A DNA stretch of 64,000 nt, from contig JAHISV010000008.1 in the NCBI GenBank assembly GCA_018818065.1, forward strand, positions 372,001 through 436,000, in the 5' to 3' direction. This DNA is from Bacteroidota bacterium. Lineage in GTDB: Bacteria; Bacteroidota; Ignavibacteria; Ignavibacteriales; Melioribacteraceae. Under the pieces are notes generated by a model. It was given only the letters and a program-made list of their open reading frames with translations, searched no databases and had not been told where the DNA came from. A program made the position numbers and the translations under genes. Positions 44,433 to 53,873 of the stretch are shown here, piece by piece (within the stretch, counting starts at the first letter, position 1; every line of letters begins with the position of its first letter).

Positions 44433-45215
44433 CTATTTGTTTTTAAATTCTGGTTTACGTTTTTCAAGAAAAGCGGTAGTTCCTTCTTTAAAATCATCTG
44501 TGCCGCAGCAAACACCAAATAACGCTGCCTCATAAGCCTGTCCTTCTTTCTCGGTCAATTCATTCGTTTTTTGAATAGCCTGAAGTGCCAGACGAACTGA
44601 GATCTGCCCCTTTGTTGCAATCTTCATTGCCATCTCTTTAGCCTTTGGTAATAATTCCTCAGGAGTAAAGACCTTACTAACTAAACCAATTCTCAAGGCT
44701 TCCTCAGCATTCATCATATCAGCCGTTAAAATATATTCAGCAGCACGTCCGGGGTTAATAATATTTGCTAATCTCTGCGTGCCGCCGTAGCCGGGAATAA
44801 TACCAAGGTTAACTTCAGGCTGTCCGAACTTTGCACGTTCAGAGGCGAGCCTTATATAGCAAGCAAGAGTTAACTCGCATCCGCCCCCAAGAGCAAACCC
44901 ATTAACGGCAGCTATAACCGGTTTTCCAAGATTTTCAATTAAATTAAAAACTTCCTGCCCGGTTTCGGCAAACTGCTTACCCGATAAACAATCCTGCTTT
45001 GTCAGTTCCGATATATCAGCCCCGGCAACAAATGCTTTTTCGCCAGCACCTGTTACAATTACAACGTAAACATTATCATCTTTTTGAAGCTTCAAAAAGA
45101 GATGTTTGAGTTCCGCAAAGGTATCAAAATTCAAAGCGTTTAACTTGTCAGGACGGTTCAGAGTTACAATAGCAATATTATCCTTTGTTTCCACTAATAA
45201 ATTTTTATAATCCAT
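44433..45215 (-). CDS. Enoyl-CoA hydratase (crotonase family)
   Basis: A 260-residue crotonase-fold enzyme. The oxyanion-hole segments are AFVAGADISEL near residue 62 and NGFALGGGCEL near 105; the two catalytic glutamates are in GGGCELTLA and FGQPEVNLGIIPGYGGTQRL. It would hydrate 2-enoyl-CoA (crotonyl-CoA-like) in fatty acid or butanoate metabolism. AAGGAG lies 8 bp before the ATG. The neighbours, an OMP and a DUF2231 protein, do not narrow the pathway. Confidence 0.9.
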   Translation of the reverse strand: MDYKNLLVETKDNIAIVTLNRPDKLNALNFDTFAELKHLFLKLQKDDNVYVVIVTGAGEKAFVAGADISELTKQDCLSGKQFAETGQEVFNLIENLGKPVIAAVNGFALGGGCELTLACYIRLASERAKFGQPEVNLGIIPGYGGTQRLANIINPGRAAEYILTADMMNAEEALRIGLVSKVFTPEELLPKAKEMAMKIATKGQISVRLALQAIQKTNELTEKEGQAYEAALFGVCCGTDDFKEGTTAFLEKRKPEFKNK

Positions 45216-45227
45216 ATTTCAAACTCC

Positions 45228-45815
45228 TTACATTTCAACAAAAATTGGAATTCTGACCTTCATATCCAAAGCAACAAACTGATTATTGTGCAGATAGTTA
45301 TATGAAGCCATTACATCCATAATAAACATGGAAAAACCTGCACTAATCTTGAATCCTGTTTTAAAATTATTTTCAGTAAAATTAGCCTTGCCAGCGTCAA
45401 TTTTGAAAACATGTCCTTTTTCTAAATAGGCGATGGATGCTGAAACTTCTAAAACCGGCATTAGAAGAACAATATCATCAATAAATGGAGGAAGGTAATA
45501 CCGCGCACCTCCATTAACACCTAAAATATTTGTTGTAAGAGATGAATATTCCGAATCCCTGTAAAAGCCTTGCTTACCCGGAAAGTTCATATAGCCTAAA
45601 TTTCCAAAGACAAACACAGGCAAAAAATTTGTATTTGTATATGCTAATTCCAGATCGAGCCCGATTCCTATATTTTGATTTTCACTAAAATCACCCACCG
45701 GGAATCTTGGTCCGACTCCTACTGACATAAAAAGACCTGTAGCCGGACGGTGATTAAAATCCTGTGCCATCATCAAAGTAAAGGGGATTAAAAGGAATAA
45801 GAGAACTTTTTTCAT
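45228..45815 (-). CDS. Small outer-membrane beta-barrel protein
   Basis: A 195-residue exported protein with signal peptide ending LMMAQ and alternating hydrophobic strands (GLFMSVGVGPRFPVGDF, GIGLDLELAYT, FVFGNLGYMNF), as in small barrels of Bacteroidota. I do not recognise a family. Its start overlaps the stop of the DUF2231 gene by 4 bp, so the two are coupled. Confidence 0.7.
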   Translation of the reverse strand: MKKVLLFLLIPFTLMMAQDFNHRPATGLFMSVGVGPRFPVGDFSENQNIGIGLDLELAYTNTNFLPVFVFGNLGYMNFPGKQGFYRDSEYSSLTTNILGVNGGARYYLPPFIDDIVLLMPVLEVSASIAYLEKGHVFKIDAGKANFTENNFKTGFKISAGFSMFIMDVMASYNYLHNNQFVALDMKVRIPIFVEM

Positions 45816-46294
45816 TCTTGCAACCTGTTATCTTGAGGTATTGTTAAGTTTGTGCCCACACCATGTTTGTAGACTAACTCACCACCGGCAGTTCCTGCCT
45901 TAAATATCAGATAAGCACCTACAACAGCAAATATAATAAAGAAGTACCTGATTCTCCCCTTGAATTTCTTTTTTATTTTTAGGTAGGTTCTAAAAACAGC
46001 AACTAAGGTAAAAAACCATAGACTTAATGTAGCAAACTTTTCATGCAATTCAATAGCTTCATGTGGAAATTCCAGAGATCCGTTATACAGTCTTTCTGCA
46101 AATTCCTCTGCCTGGTTACCAGTAAGCACTGCCCCCAGGGCCGTTACGATTCCGGCTATAAGTGTGAAATACGCAATCTGAAGTAATTTCTCATTATTAA
46201 TTATTACACCAATAATTTCCAGCAAACAATAAACAATAAAAAACACAATGGGGAAATGAATTACCATCGGGTGTAAACCGCCAAGGAATTCCAT
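45812..46294 (-). CDS. DUF2231 membrane protein
   Basis: A 160-residue protein with four predicted transmembrane helices. It begins LGGLHPMVIHFPIVFFIVYCLLEI and ends with TAGGELVYKHGVGTN, the conserved parts of DUF2231, which resembles haem-containing membrane domains; conserved histidines (HP, HFP, HGVG) fit that, but function is unproven. AAAGGA lies before the ATG. Confidence 0.82.
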   Translation of the reverse strand: MEFLGGLHPMVIHFPIVFFIVYCLLEIIGVIINNEKLLQIAYFTLIAGIVTALGAVLTGNQAEEFAERLYNGSLEFPHEAIELHEKFATLSLWFFTLVAVFRTYLKIKKKFKGRIRYFFIIFAVVGAYLIFKAGTAGGELVYKHGVGTNLTIPQDNRLQE

Positions 46295-46325
46295 TTTTAT
46301 CCTTTCTTAATAAATGCTATTGAAT

Positions 46326-47081
46326 TTAGCCGCAAAGAATACTGCCGCCATTAACATTAAGTATTTCACCATTTACATGTCTGGCTAACTCAGAAGCCAG
46401 GAATAGAATTGGTCCGGCAATATCTTCAGCGGTGGCAATTCTTCTTACAGGTATTTTTTCAGCCTCTCCCTTTTTATACTTGTCATCAGCAAAAACACCT
46501 GAAACCATATCGGTATCAACCCAACCGGGCGCTACAGAATTAACAGTTATTCCAAATGGACCTAATTCAGAGGCAAGAGATTTTGTAAAGGAAATAACGC
46601 CCCCCTTTGAGGCAGCATAATGCGAATACTCTGCTTCTCCCCTTTGACCGGCTGTGGAAGAAACATTTATTATTCTACCGAAATTGTTCTCCTTCATTCC
46701 GGGAATTACATTCTTCGAGAATAAATATGTACCAGTAAGATTGGCGTCAATTGTGTTTTTCCAATCAGCAAGGGATAATTCTTCAATTGGTCCATGCTGC
46801 CAAATGCCGGCGTTGTTTACAAGAATATCAATGGATTCAAAATCCAATAAGACCTTATCTACCGTTTCAAGAATGTTGGTCTCATCCAGCAAATCTGTTT
46901 TATATGACTTTATTTTTACTCTGTCATTTATAGATTCGGCAAGTTCATTTGCAGCTTTAAAATCTTTCTGATAGGTAAAGGCGACATTGCAGCCGGCTTT
47001 GGCAAATAGTTTTACGCAGGCACTTCCAATTCCCCTGGAGCCGCCTGTAATAAGGGCAGTTTTTCCCCTAAGATCTATCAT
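46326..47081 (-). CDS. fabG: FabG-like short-chain dehydrogenase
   Basis: A 251-residue SDR with the NAD(P) motif TGGSRGIG near residue 12, NNAG near 90, catalytic Ser in VSSTAGQRG and YxxxK as YAASKGG near 155, and VAPGWVDTDM. It looks like a 3-oxoacyl-ACP reductase of fatty acid synthesis. No acyl carrier protein or other fab genes are near, so another SDR role is possible. Its ATG follows the truA stop with no gap. Confidence 0.85.
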   Translation of the reverse strand: MIDLRGKTALITGGSRGIGSACVKLFAKAGCNVAFTYQKDFKAANELAESINDRVKIKSYKTDLLDETNILETVDKVLLDFESIDILVNNAGIWQHGPIEELSLADWKNTIDANLTGTYLFSKNVIPGMKENNFGRIINVSSTAGQRGEAEYSHYAASKGGVISFTKSLASELGPFGITVNSVAPGWVDTDMVSGVFADDKYKKGEAEKIPVRRIATAEDIAGPILFLASELARHVNGEILNVNGGSILCG

Positions 47082-47816
47082 TTAATACCTCACTTTATAT
47101 AAGAATAATCCTTTTGCCGGTACTGCTTCTGCGGCTTCAATTCTGTCTTTTTTATCCAGCACTGAAAGAAGATAGTCGCCCCCCAGTTTATTTTTTGCCG
47201 CAAATATAACAGAACCAACTATTGTCCTAACCATTCCATGCAGAAATCGATTTGCTTCAATTAGCATAATTGTATGAGTTTCATTTTTGCGCCAGCGGAT
47301 ATTTTCGATAGTGCAAATTTTATTCTCAATTTCGGTTTTAGTCCTGCAGAAAGAAGTGAAATCATGTTCTCCTAAAATCGCACTACTTATTTCATTTAAC
47401 TCTTCGATTGAGTGGTCCAGTATAGGGTGATAGTAATAAGAATAGTTATGATAGAAAGGAGATTTGAAATGACTTATCAAATAGATGTAACTTCTTTTAC
47501 GGGCATCGAAACGGGAATGAAATTTTTCATCCTCAAGCACAATCTCAGTAACGCTAATATCATTTGGGAGCAATCCATTTATTGAATGTCTTAGCTTATT
47601 TATCTCCCTGTCTTTCTCACTTAAAAAATTTGCAACCTGCCCCATTGCGTGAACACCTGCGTCGGTGCGCCCTGAACCAACCAGAGTAACATCTTCCTGT
47701 AAAATTCTATGTAGAACAGTAGTTATTTCTCCCTGAATGGTTTTTTCAGATTTCTGAATCTGCCACCCGGCATAATTGGTGCCGTCATATTGAATAGTAA
47801 GCTTATAGTTCTTCAT
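47082..47816 (-). CDS. truA: tRNA pseudouridine synthase A
   Basis: About 244 residues. The catalytic motif GRTDAGVHA, with its Asp, is near residue 47, and YDGTNYAGWQIQ lies at the N-terminus. TruA makes pseudouridine at positions 38-40 of the anticodon arm. The ATG at 47816 is preferred to an in-frame TTG 15 bp upstream. It is directly followed by the SDR gene. Confidence 0.94.
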   Translation of the reverse strand: MKNYKLTIQYDGTNYAGWQIQKSEKTIQGEITTVLHRILQEDVTLVGSGRTDAGVHAMGQVANFLSEKDREINKLRHSINGLLPNDISVTEIVLEDEKFHSRFDARKRSYIYLISHFKSPFYHNYSYYYHPILDHSIEELNEISSAILGEHDFTSFCRTKTEIENKICTIENIRWRKNETHTIMLIEANRFLHGMVRTIVGSVIFAAKNKLGGDYLLSVLDKKDRIEAAEAVPAKGLFLYKVRY

Positions 47817-47855
47817 TTTACTACTAAACAATTTATGAGAGAATAAGTAAATAAA

Positions 47856-48581
47856 TTAGAATGACTGTCTTATATTCAGGGTTAAGTATGGATTAAAATT
47901 AGGATCACGATCGAGCCCAACTGAAACTTTGGGAAGATTACTTTCTTCAAATTGTTTGTTATACTTACTTACAAGTCTTACCGCGTTAATCATACTAACC
48001 AGTCTGTTCAGTAATAAGGCGCCCACTGCAAATCGGACATTGTTATAAGCCTGTTCACTTGATGACCACATTTCTCTGTATTCTCTGCGTGACTGATTAT
48101 CTGTCCAAGCCCAATAATGAGTTTGAGTGTTGTATGTTCCCTCAAAATCTCTGTTAAGCATTTTTTCTTCGTTGAATGAATCAATATTAAGATAACCACT
48201 AATATCAGAGTAGAATTGATCTATTTTTCCTTCAGGAATTATCCCGGCATTAGCCGCGGCATAAGCTTTGTAATTATCCCTTTGCCAATTACCATATATG
48301 TTCATTCCAAAGAGTGTGCCCCAAATTGCAACGTCGGCAGCAGTAAAGTAAACTCCGCTATCATAACCATCAGCGTATAGTTCGCCCATGCCGGGCAATA
48401 AAAACGAGTAAATAAGTGCGACGCCTGGTTTTTTCTTTTCACCGCTGGTTTGTATTGAGATTTGCTCTGAGTTTTCAAGAGAAATGTTTAGATTATTACG
48501 CAATTCAAGCATGCTTGATTGCTGAGTTTGGGCAAAGTATACAGATGATAAAAGTACGATAAGCACTATTATTTTTTTCAT
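47856..48581 (-). CDS. Exported protein of DUF5683 type
   Basis: About 241 residues. The signal peptide MKKIIVLIVLLSSVYFAQ is followed by GVALIYSFLLPGMGELYADGYDSGVYF, a membrane-linked segment typical of DUF5683-like proteins of Bacteroidota, and a C-terminal helical part. Function is unknown. The ATG at 48581 is chosen over a GTG at 48587 because GGAG lies 5 bp upstream. It starts 2 bp after the mtaB stop. Confidence 0.6.
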   Translation of the reverse strand: MKKIIVLIVLLSSVYFAQTQQSSMLELRNNLNISLENSEQISIQTSGEKKKPGVALIYSFLLPGMGELYADGYDSGVYFTAADVAIWGTLFGMNIYGNWQRDNYKAYAAANAGIIPEGKIDQFYSDISGYLNIDSFNEEKMLNRDFEGTYNTQTHYWAWTDNQSRREYREMWSSSEQAYNNVRFAVGALLLNRLVSMINAVRLVSKYNKQFEESNLPKVSVGLDRDPNFNPYLTLNIRQSF

Positions 48582-48583
48582 TA

Positions 48584-49912
48584 TCACTCCACTGATGATT
48601 TCATTTGAGAATTACACACATTAGAATCGGTAACACAATGTGAATCATCAACCTCCGAAATAGTTACATTTGTAAATGTATTTATCAAATCTGGATTGTA
48701 ACCAGTTTTTACTCTAATATAATTAGAAGCGAACCCTTTAATTTCGTCATCTTTTCCCTCTTTTTCAAAGAGAACTGATAATTCTTTTCCTACCATAGAA
48801 TGGTAGAAAAGGTTTCTCTTTTTTTCGCTAAGTACCCGCAGCATATTGTTTCTGCGTTTTCTCTCCACAATATCAACAGAACCTTCCATTGAAATAGCTT
48901 TCGTGTTAGCTCTTTCAGAATATGTGAAAACGTGAAGATAAGAAAAAGGTAATTCTTTAAGGAAGTTGTATGTATCAAGAAAATCTTCCTCAGTCTCCCC
49001 GGGGAATCCAACAATAACATCAATCCCTATTCCCAGGTCATCAATTTTGCTGTGCGCTTTCTCAACAACTTTTTTGTAGTCGTCGGTGTTGTACCTGCGT
49101 TGCATCAATTTAAGTATTTTGGAACTACCACTCTGAAGCGGTATGTGAAAATGCTTACATAATTTTTCACTATTTGCAGTTAAGGAAATCACTTCATCGG
49201 TTAAAAGATTCGGTTCTATAGAACTGATCCTGACTCTGAAATCTCCCGGTATCTCAATAATTGCCTTCAAGAGTGAGTAAAAATCACTCCCAATAGCCTT
49301 TCCGTAATCACCAACATTTACACCGGTTAAAATAATTTCCTTGTATCCGTTGTCGATAAGTTGTTTGAAGTTATTCAAAACACTTTCAACATCCAGACTT
49401 CTGCTTTTACCTCTTGCCAGAGGGATTGTGCAAAAAGAACACTTATAATCGCACCCATCTTGAATCTTTAAAAATGCTCTGGTCCTGTCATCCTGCTCCG
49501 ATGAGCTGGCCGAGAACACTTCATCCATCTCTTCTGTTGGAGTAACATGTATGCAGGATAGCTTCTGTTTGGTAAAATTTTCAAGCAAGCCGAAAATCTT
49601 AAATTTTTCATTACTCCCCAAAACTGCATCAACGCCTTCTATGTGTGCGATATCATCAGGTTTTAGTTGAGCATAACAACCAGTAACAATAATGTAAGCC
49701 TCGGGGTTCTTGCGCAAAGCACGCCTGATAATTTGTCTGCACTCTTTATCAGCATTATCGGTTACGGTGCATGTGTTGATTACGTAAACATTTGCTCCGT
49801 CATTGAACTGCACAATGTCATACCCATTTTGGGTGAATTGTTGTCCAATGGTGGAGGTCTCAGAATAATTTAACTTGCAGCCTAATGTATGGAATGCTAC
49901 TGTGGATTTCAC
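48584..49912 (-). CDS. mtaB: tRNA t6A37 methylthiotransferase
   Basis: About 442 residues, a radical-SAM methylthiotransferase. The N-terminal UPF0004 domain has VAFHTLGCKLNYSET, NTCTVTDNADKEC and VTGCYAQ with cluster-binding cysteines; the radical-SAM motif is CDYKCSFC near 150; a TRAM-like end follows. The TLGCKLN wording fits MtaB, which makes ms2t6A, rather than MiaB. The GTG at 49912 with AAAGG before it is preferred; the upstream TTG (49951) lies inside the rpsA terminator. Confidence 0.9.
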   Translation of the reverse strand: MKSTVAFHTLGCKLNYSETSTIGQQFTQNGYDIVQFNDGANVYVINTCTVTDNADKECRQIIRRALRKNPEAYIIVTGCYAQLKPDDIAHIEGVDAVLGSNEKFKIFGLLENFTKQKLSCIHVTPTEEMDEVFSASSSEQDDRTRAFLKIQDGCDYKCSFCTIPLARGKSRSLDVESVLNNFKQLIDNGYKEIILTGVNVGDYGKAIGSDFYSLLKAIIEIPGDFRVRISSIEPNLLTDEVISLTANSEKLCKHFHIPLQSGSSKILKLMQRRYNTDDYKKVVEKAHSKIDDLGIGIDVIVGFPGETEEDFLDTYNFLKELPFSYLHVFTYSERANTKAISMEGSVDIVERKRRNNMLRVLSEKKRNLFYHSMVGKELSVLFEKEGKDDEIKGFASNYIRVKTGYNPDLINTFTNVTISEVDDSHCVTDSNVCNSQMKSSVE

Positions 49913-49938
49913 TTTAACCTTTCGAACAAATAATAAAA

Positions 49939-49975
49939 AAGGCTGTACCAAATCAGATCGATTCAGTACAGCCTT
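49939..49975 (-). terminator. Terminator of rpsA
   Basis: Perfect 10-bp stem AAGGCTGTAC/GTACAGCCTT with a 17-nt loop, followed on the minus strand by TTTTTTATTATTTG. Confidence 0.85.
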
Positions 49976-49992
49976 GTTAAATTTATACTGAA

Positions 49993-52059
49993 TTACTTTT
50001 CAGTTTTTTCTTCCTCAGCTTCTGGTTCATCGGCTTTTGCTTCTTCAGCAGGAGCTTCTTCAACCACAGGCTCAACAGCTTTTACTTCTTCAACAGGAAC
50101 TTCTTCAGCTACAGGCTCAACAGCTTTTACTTCTTCAACAGGAACTTCTTCAGCTACAGGCTCAACAGCTTTTACTTCTTCAGCAGGAGCTTCTACTACC
50201 ACAGGCTCTGCAGCTTTTACTTTTTCAGCAGGAGCTTTTTTAGAAGGAGCATCGTCTGACTTTGGCTTATAAGAAGGCTTCTGCTCACTTTCGTATAAAT
50301 TAAAATCAGAAGAATCAAATTTACCAGCATCAGCAGTTTTTATTTCTTCTACTGTAACTTTTTCCAATTTGTATTCAGTTATAAAGTTAGCAATCTCATC
50401 ATCGGATTTTGATTGCAAAGCAGCTAAAGCGCTAAGTACAATTTTTTTGTTTTCTTTATCAAATTCTACAACCCTTAAGTCTAATTGAGTTTCAACGGGG
50501 AAGCAGACTGATAAATTTTTAATTTTCGAAGTAGAAAGCTGAGTAGCAGGAATAAAACCATCAACACCTAATGGTAATTCAGCAATCAATCCTTTTTCGA
50601 TGATTCTTACTATTTTACCATTAACTTCGGTTCCTACTGCATATTCAGTTTCGAATTTATCCCATGGGTTAGCATCAACCTGCTTGTGACCCAGGGAAAT
50701 TTTTCTCTGATCTGTATCAACACTTAGGACAACAACTTCAATTTCTTCACCTTTTTTAACAACTTCCCCAGGGTGACGAATTTTCTTGGTCCATGAAAGA
50801 TCAGAAATGTGAACCAAACCGTCAATACCAGGTTCCAATTCAACGAATACACCAAAGTTTGTTAAGTTACGTGCAACACCTTTGTGTTTTGATCCTACAG
50901 GGTATTTCTGTAATAATTCTTCCCATGGATCTGGTGTTAACTGTTTCATGCCAAGTGATATTTTCTTGTCATCTTTATCCAGGCTAAGTATGTTAGCTTC
51001 AACAACCTGACCCATAGATACAAACTGTGATGGATGGCTGATATGTTGTGTCCAGCTCATTTCAGAAATGTGTATCAGACCTTCAATACCTTTTTCGATT
51101 TCAATAAAAGCACCGTAATCAGTAAGAGAAACAACTCTACCTGCAACTTTGTCACCGATAGTATACTTCTCTTGAATGCTTTCCCATGGATGAGGAAGCA
51201 ATTGTTTAAGACTAAGAGAAATTCTTTTCTTTTCTTTATCAAAGTCTGTAACAACAACTTTAATATCCTGATCAAGTTTAACAACTTCACTTGGGTGATT
51301 AATTCTTCCCCAACTTAAGTCAGTAATATGTATCAAACCATCAACACCGCCTAGATCAACGAACACACCAAAGTCAGTAATAGCTTTTACGCTACCTTCA
51401 AGAATCTGACCTTTTTCAAGCGCTTCAAGAATTTCTTTTCTTTGATCTGAAATTGTTTCTTCAATAAGTACTTTATGAGATACAACAACGTTTTCTGTAG
51501 GAATATTTATCTTAACAATTTTGAAATCCATTGTTTGACCAACAAAAGCATCAAAATCACGTACAGGACGAATATCAATTTGAGAACCCGGTAAGAAAGC
51601 TTCAATACCCATTAGGTCTACAACCATACCACCCTTAATTCTCTTAAGAATTTTACCTTGTAGTATTTCTTCATGATCGTGAGCGTGAATAATTTTGCCC
51701 CAAATTTTAAGAAAATCAGCACGTTTTTTACTTAAAACGAGGTTTCCTTCTTCGTCTTCTACACTTTCGATCACAATGTCAACTTCCAAACCAATTCTAA
51801 TCTCTTCAGTAGAGTTAAATTCGGATTTTGAAATTGTACCATCAGATTTGAAACCGACATCCAGAACAACATGATCGTTGTTAATACCAACAATCCTACC
51901 CTGAATGATTTCGCCTTCTTTAATATCTCTGAAGGAATCGTTGTAGAGGTTAGTTAATTCAAGTAGTTCTTCTTGCGTGTACTCATCAGCATTCATAAAC
52001 TTATAGTTATCCAAAGTCTCCTGAACTATAGCCACGTTTTCTTTTTCATTCTCGGACAT
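49993..52059 (-). CDS. rpsA: 30S ribosomal protein S1
   Basis: A 688-residue S1 protein with six S1 RNA-binding domains (about 35-570), seen as repeated segments such as GRIVGINNDHVVLDVGFKSDG, GVFVDLGGVDGLIHITDLSW and GAFIEIEKGIEGLIHISEMSW. It helps mRNA binding on the 30S subunit. After the last domain there is a long acidic tail (about 600-688) with near-exact 15-residue repeats of AEEVPVEEVKAVEPV type. AGGAGG lies before the ATG. cmk is upstream, as in many bacteria. Confidence 0.95.
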   Translation of the reverse strand: MSENEKENVAIVQETLDNYKFMNADEYTQEELLELTNLYNDSFRDIKEGEIIQGRIVGINNDHVVLDVGFKSDGTISKSEFNSTEEIRIGLEVDIVIESVEDEEGNLVLSKKRADFLKIWGKIIHAHDHEEILQGKILKRIKGGMVVDLMGIEAFLPGSQIDIRPVRDFDAFVGQTMDFKIVKINIPTENVVVSHKVLIEETISDQRKEILEALEKGQILEGSVKAITDFGVFVDLGGVDGLIHITDLSWGRINHPSEVVKLDQDIKVVVTDFDKEKKRISLSLKQLLPHPWESIQEKYTIGDKVAGRVVSLTDYGAFIEIEKGIEGLIHISEMSWTQHISHPSQFVSMGQVVEANILSLDKDDKKISLGMKQLTPDPWEELLQKYPVGSKHKGVARNLTNFGVFVELEPGIDGLVHISDLSWTKKIRHPGEVVKKGEEIEVVVLSVDTDQRKISLGHKQVDANPWDKFETEYAVGTEVNGKIVRIIEKGLIAELPLGVDGFIPATQLSTSKIKNLSVCFPVETQLDLRVVEFDKENKKIVLSALAALQSKSDDEIANFITEYKLEKVTVEEIKTADAGKFDSSDFNLYESEQKPSYKPKSDDAPSKKAPAEKVKAAEPVVVEAPAEEVKAVEPVAEEVPVEEVKAVEPVAEEVPVEEVKAVEPVVEEAPAEEAKADEPEAEEEKTEK
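50040..50235. repeat. Tandem 45-bp repeats in the rpsA tail
   Basis: About four in-frame copies of a 45-bp unit encode EEVPVEEVKAVEPVA-like sequence. The copies are nearly identical at DNA level, which suggests recent expansion and possible length variation between strains. Confidence 0.85.
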
Positions 52060-52082
52060 TTAAATCCTCCTAAAAATGCTTT

Positions 52083-52118
52083 GCTGTTTCAAATTCCACC
52101 ATCTAGAAAGTAAACAGC
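52083..52118 (-). promoter_or_regulatory. Hairpin in the rpsA leader
   Basis: GCTGTTT pairs with AAACAGC (7 bp) around a 22-nt loop, between cmk and rpsA and 24 bp before the rpsA start. It could be part of an S1-controlled leader or a weak cmk terminator; the sequence does not decide. Confidence 0.3.
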
Positions 52119-52157
52119 GTGTGTTTTTTATTTTCACTTTAGTTAATTATGATGGCA

Positions 52158-52838
52158 TTAAACTTTTGTCGATACTTTTTCTTTAATAATTATATATAAT
52201 TTTTCAACGTCTTCTTCAACTGTAAAACTTGTATTGTCAAACAAAATTGCATCTTCCGCCTGCATCAAAGGACTTGTTTCGCGACTGCTATCAATTCTGT
52301 CTCGTTTCTCAATATTGGCACGAACTTCTTCAATAGTAATTTCAATATTCTTCGCGACATATTCCTTGTATCTTCTTATGGCACGCGTTTCAATGGAAGC
52401 AGTAAGATAAACCTTCACATCAGCATCGGGAAAAACCACCGTTGTCATGTCACGACCTTCAGCTATCAAACTTCCCTTCTTACCAAATTCTCTCTGCTGC
52501 CGGACCAACTCTTCCCTGACTTTAGCTATAACAGCAACTTCACTAACATTCGAGTTTACTTCTGCAGATCTAATTTTTTCTGTAACTTCCTCACCATCAA
52601 CAAAAACTCTTGTTATACCATTTTCAAATTGAAGGTGAAGATCAATTCTGGCGGCTAAATCACCAACAGCCTCTGCATTATCAACAATACCATTCTCTAA
52701 AGAACAATAAGTTACAGCCCTATACATAGCACCTGTATCCAAATACAGGCATTTCATTCTTTCAGCAAGCTTTTTTGCAACAGTGCTTTTTCCACTGCCT
52801 GCCGGACCATCTATAGCTACAACAATTTTTTCGGACAT
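52158..52838 (-). CDS. cmk: Cytidylate kinase
   Basis: A 226-residue CMP/dCMP kinase. The P-loop is AIDGPAGSGKSTVAKKLA near residue 9, YLDTGAMYRAVT lies near 33 and the EGRDMTTVVFPDA segment near 128. It phosphorylates CMP in nucleotide salvage. It lies directly upstream of rpsA on the same strand, the conserved cmk-rpsA arrangement. Confidence 0.95.
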   Translation of the reverse strand: MSEKIVVAIDGPAGSGKSTVAKKLAERMKCLYLDTGAMYRAVTYCSLENGIVDNAEAVGDLAARIDLHLQFENGITRVFVDGEEVTEKIRSAEVNSNVSEVAVIAKVREELVRQQREFGKKGSLIAEGRDMTTVVFPDADVKVYLTASIETRAIRRYKEYVAKNIEITIEEVRANIEKRDRIDSSRETSPLMQAEDAILFDNTSFTVEEDVEKLYIIIKEKVSTKV

Positions 52839-52866
52839 AGTTTGTAAAGATATTAAATTGAAGGGG

Positions 52867-52902
52867 TAGTATCAACTATTAATTCCGGAAAAATTGATAC
52901 TA
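52867..52902 (-). terminator. Possible terminator between suhB and cmk
   Basis: Perfect 9-bp stem TAGTATCAA/TTGATACTA with an 18-nt loop between two minus-strand genes. The T-tract after it is poor. Confidence 0.4.
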
Positions 52903-52945
52903 TCTTGTTGAATAATAAGGATTTAGAGTGCATTTCAAATTTAAA

Positions 52946-53716
52946 TTATTCATTTCTTTTAATTATTTCCATCATCTGCCAGTGAATCTTTCCATTTGAA
53001 GCCAAAATTTGTTTACTATAAATATTTACAGTCTCATCAGTAAAATTAGTAACTTTTCCCCCGGCTTCCTGAACAAGTAAAATACCGGCTGCCATATCCC
53101 ATGGGTTTAGAGAATATTCCCAATATCCGTCAAAAACACCCGAAGCAATATAACAGAAATCAATAGCTGCCGACCCCAGCCTTCTAATTCCCCGTGAATT
53201 CATCATAAAATCACTAAAAAGCTCCTTAATATTTCTGGGATTCTCTCTGATGTCGTAAGGAAACCCGGTTACAAGCAGACTTTGTTTAAGGTTATCACCA
53301 TCACTAACTTTTAATTTTAAATCCCCCAGAAAAGCACCACCACCCTTTTCTGCCTGATACATTCTATCCATCATTACATCATATACTATTCCACAAATGG
53401 TCTCACCATTTTTCTGAACACCAATCGATACAGAGAAAATTGGCAATCCATGTGCAAAGTTGGTTGTTCCGTCAATAGGGTCAATTACCCACAGATATTC
53501 GGAATCATTCAGTTTCGCCCCGCTCTCTTCGGCTAAGATAGCATGTGCAGGAAATTCTTTTTGGATGTAACTGATTATCACCTCTTCCGCTTTTTTATCA
53601 ATTTCTGTAACAAGATTGGTTTCATTAGTTTTGAAGTCAACTTGAAAGTTTTTCCCAAATCCTTCTCTGATTACCTCACCTGCAGTTCTTGCAATTTCAA
53701 CAACTTTCTCTACCAT
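52946..53716 (-). CDS. suhB: Inositol monophosphatase family protein
   Basis: About 256 residues. The metal-binding motif WVIDPIDGTTNF is near residue 82, LAEESG near 65 and NPWDMAAGILLVQEAGG near 205. The family splits inositol or sugar monophosphates and in some bacteria acts in rRNA transcription. The ATG at 53716 is preferred to an in-frame TTG two codons upstream; AGGA lies before it. It is divergent from lon. Confidence 0.9.
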   Translation of the reverse strand: MVEKVVEIARTAGEVIREGFGKNFQVDFKTNETNLVTEIDKKAEEVIISYIQKEFPAHAILAEESGAKLNDSEYLWVIDPIDGTTNFAHGLPIFSVSIGVQKNGETICGIVYDVMMDRMYQAEKGGGAFLGDLKLKVSDGDNLKQSLLVTGFPYDIRENPRNIKELFSDFMMNSRGIRRLGSAAIDFCYIASGVFDGYWEYSLNPWDMAAGILLVQEAGGKVTNFTDETVNIYSKQILASNGKIHWQMMEIIKRNE

Positions 53717-53873
53717 AATCAATTATCCTGAATAATAATAAGACCGAGAACAAACATAGTGATAATAGAGTATAAGGCAAAGCAAAGTAAGCTTGGCTGG
53801 TTTTCTTGCCCACCCAAACTTATTTTGATATATTGTTGTTTTGATTTAAAATAATTGGAGAAGAAACTATAAT

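Noticed and set aside
49913..49951. Upstream TTG start for mtaB
   Set aside because: It would place the start inside the rpsA terminator hairpin; the GTG at 49912 has AAAGG before it.
50037..50243. Gln/Leu-rich open frame on the plus strand
   Set aside because: It is the antisense reading of the rpsA tail repeats and has no ribosome binding site.
53825..53852. TTGATA-N16-TAAAAT as the lon promoter
   Set aside because: The expected start site would fall on the ribosome binding site, so the match is doubtful.
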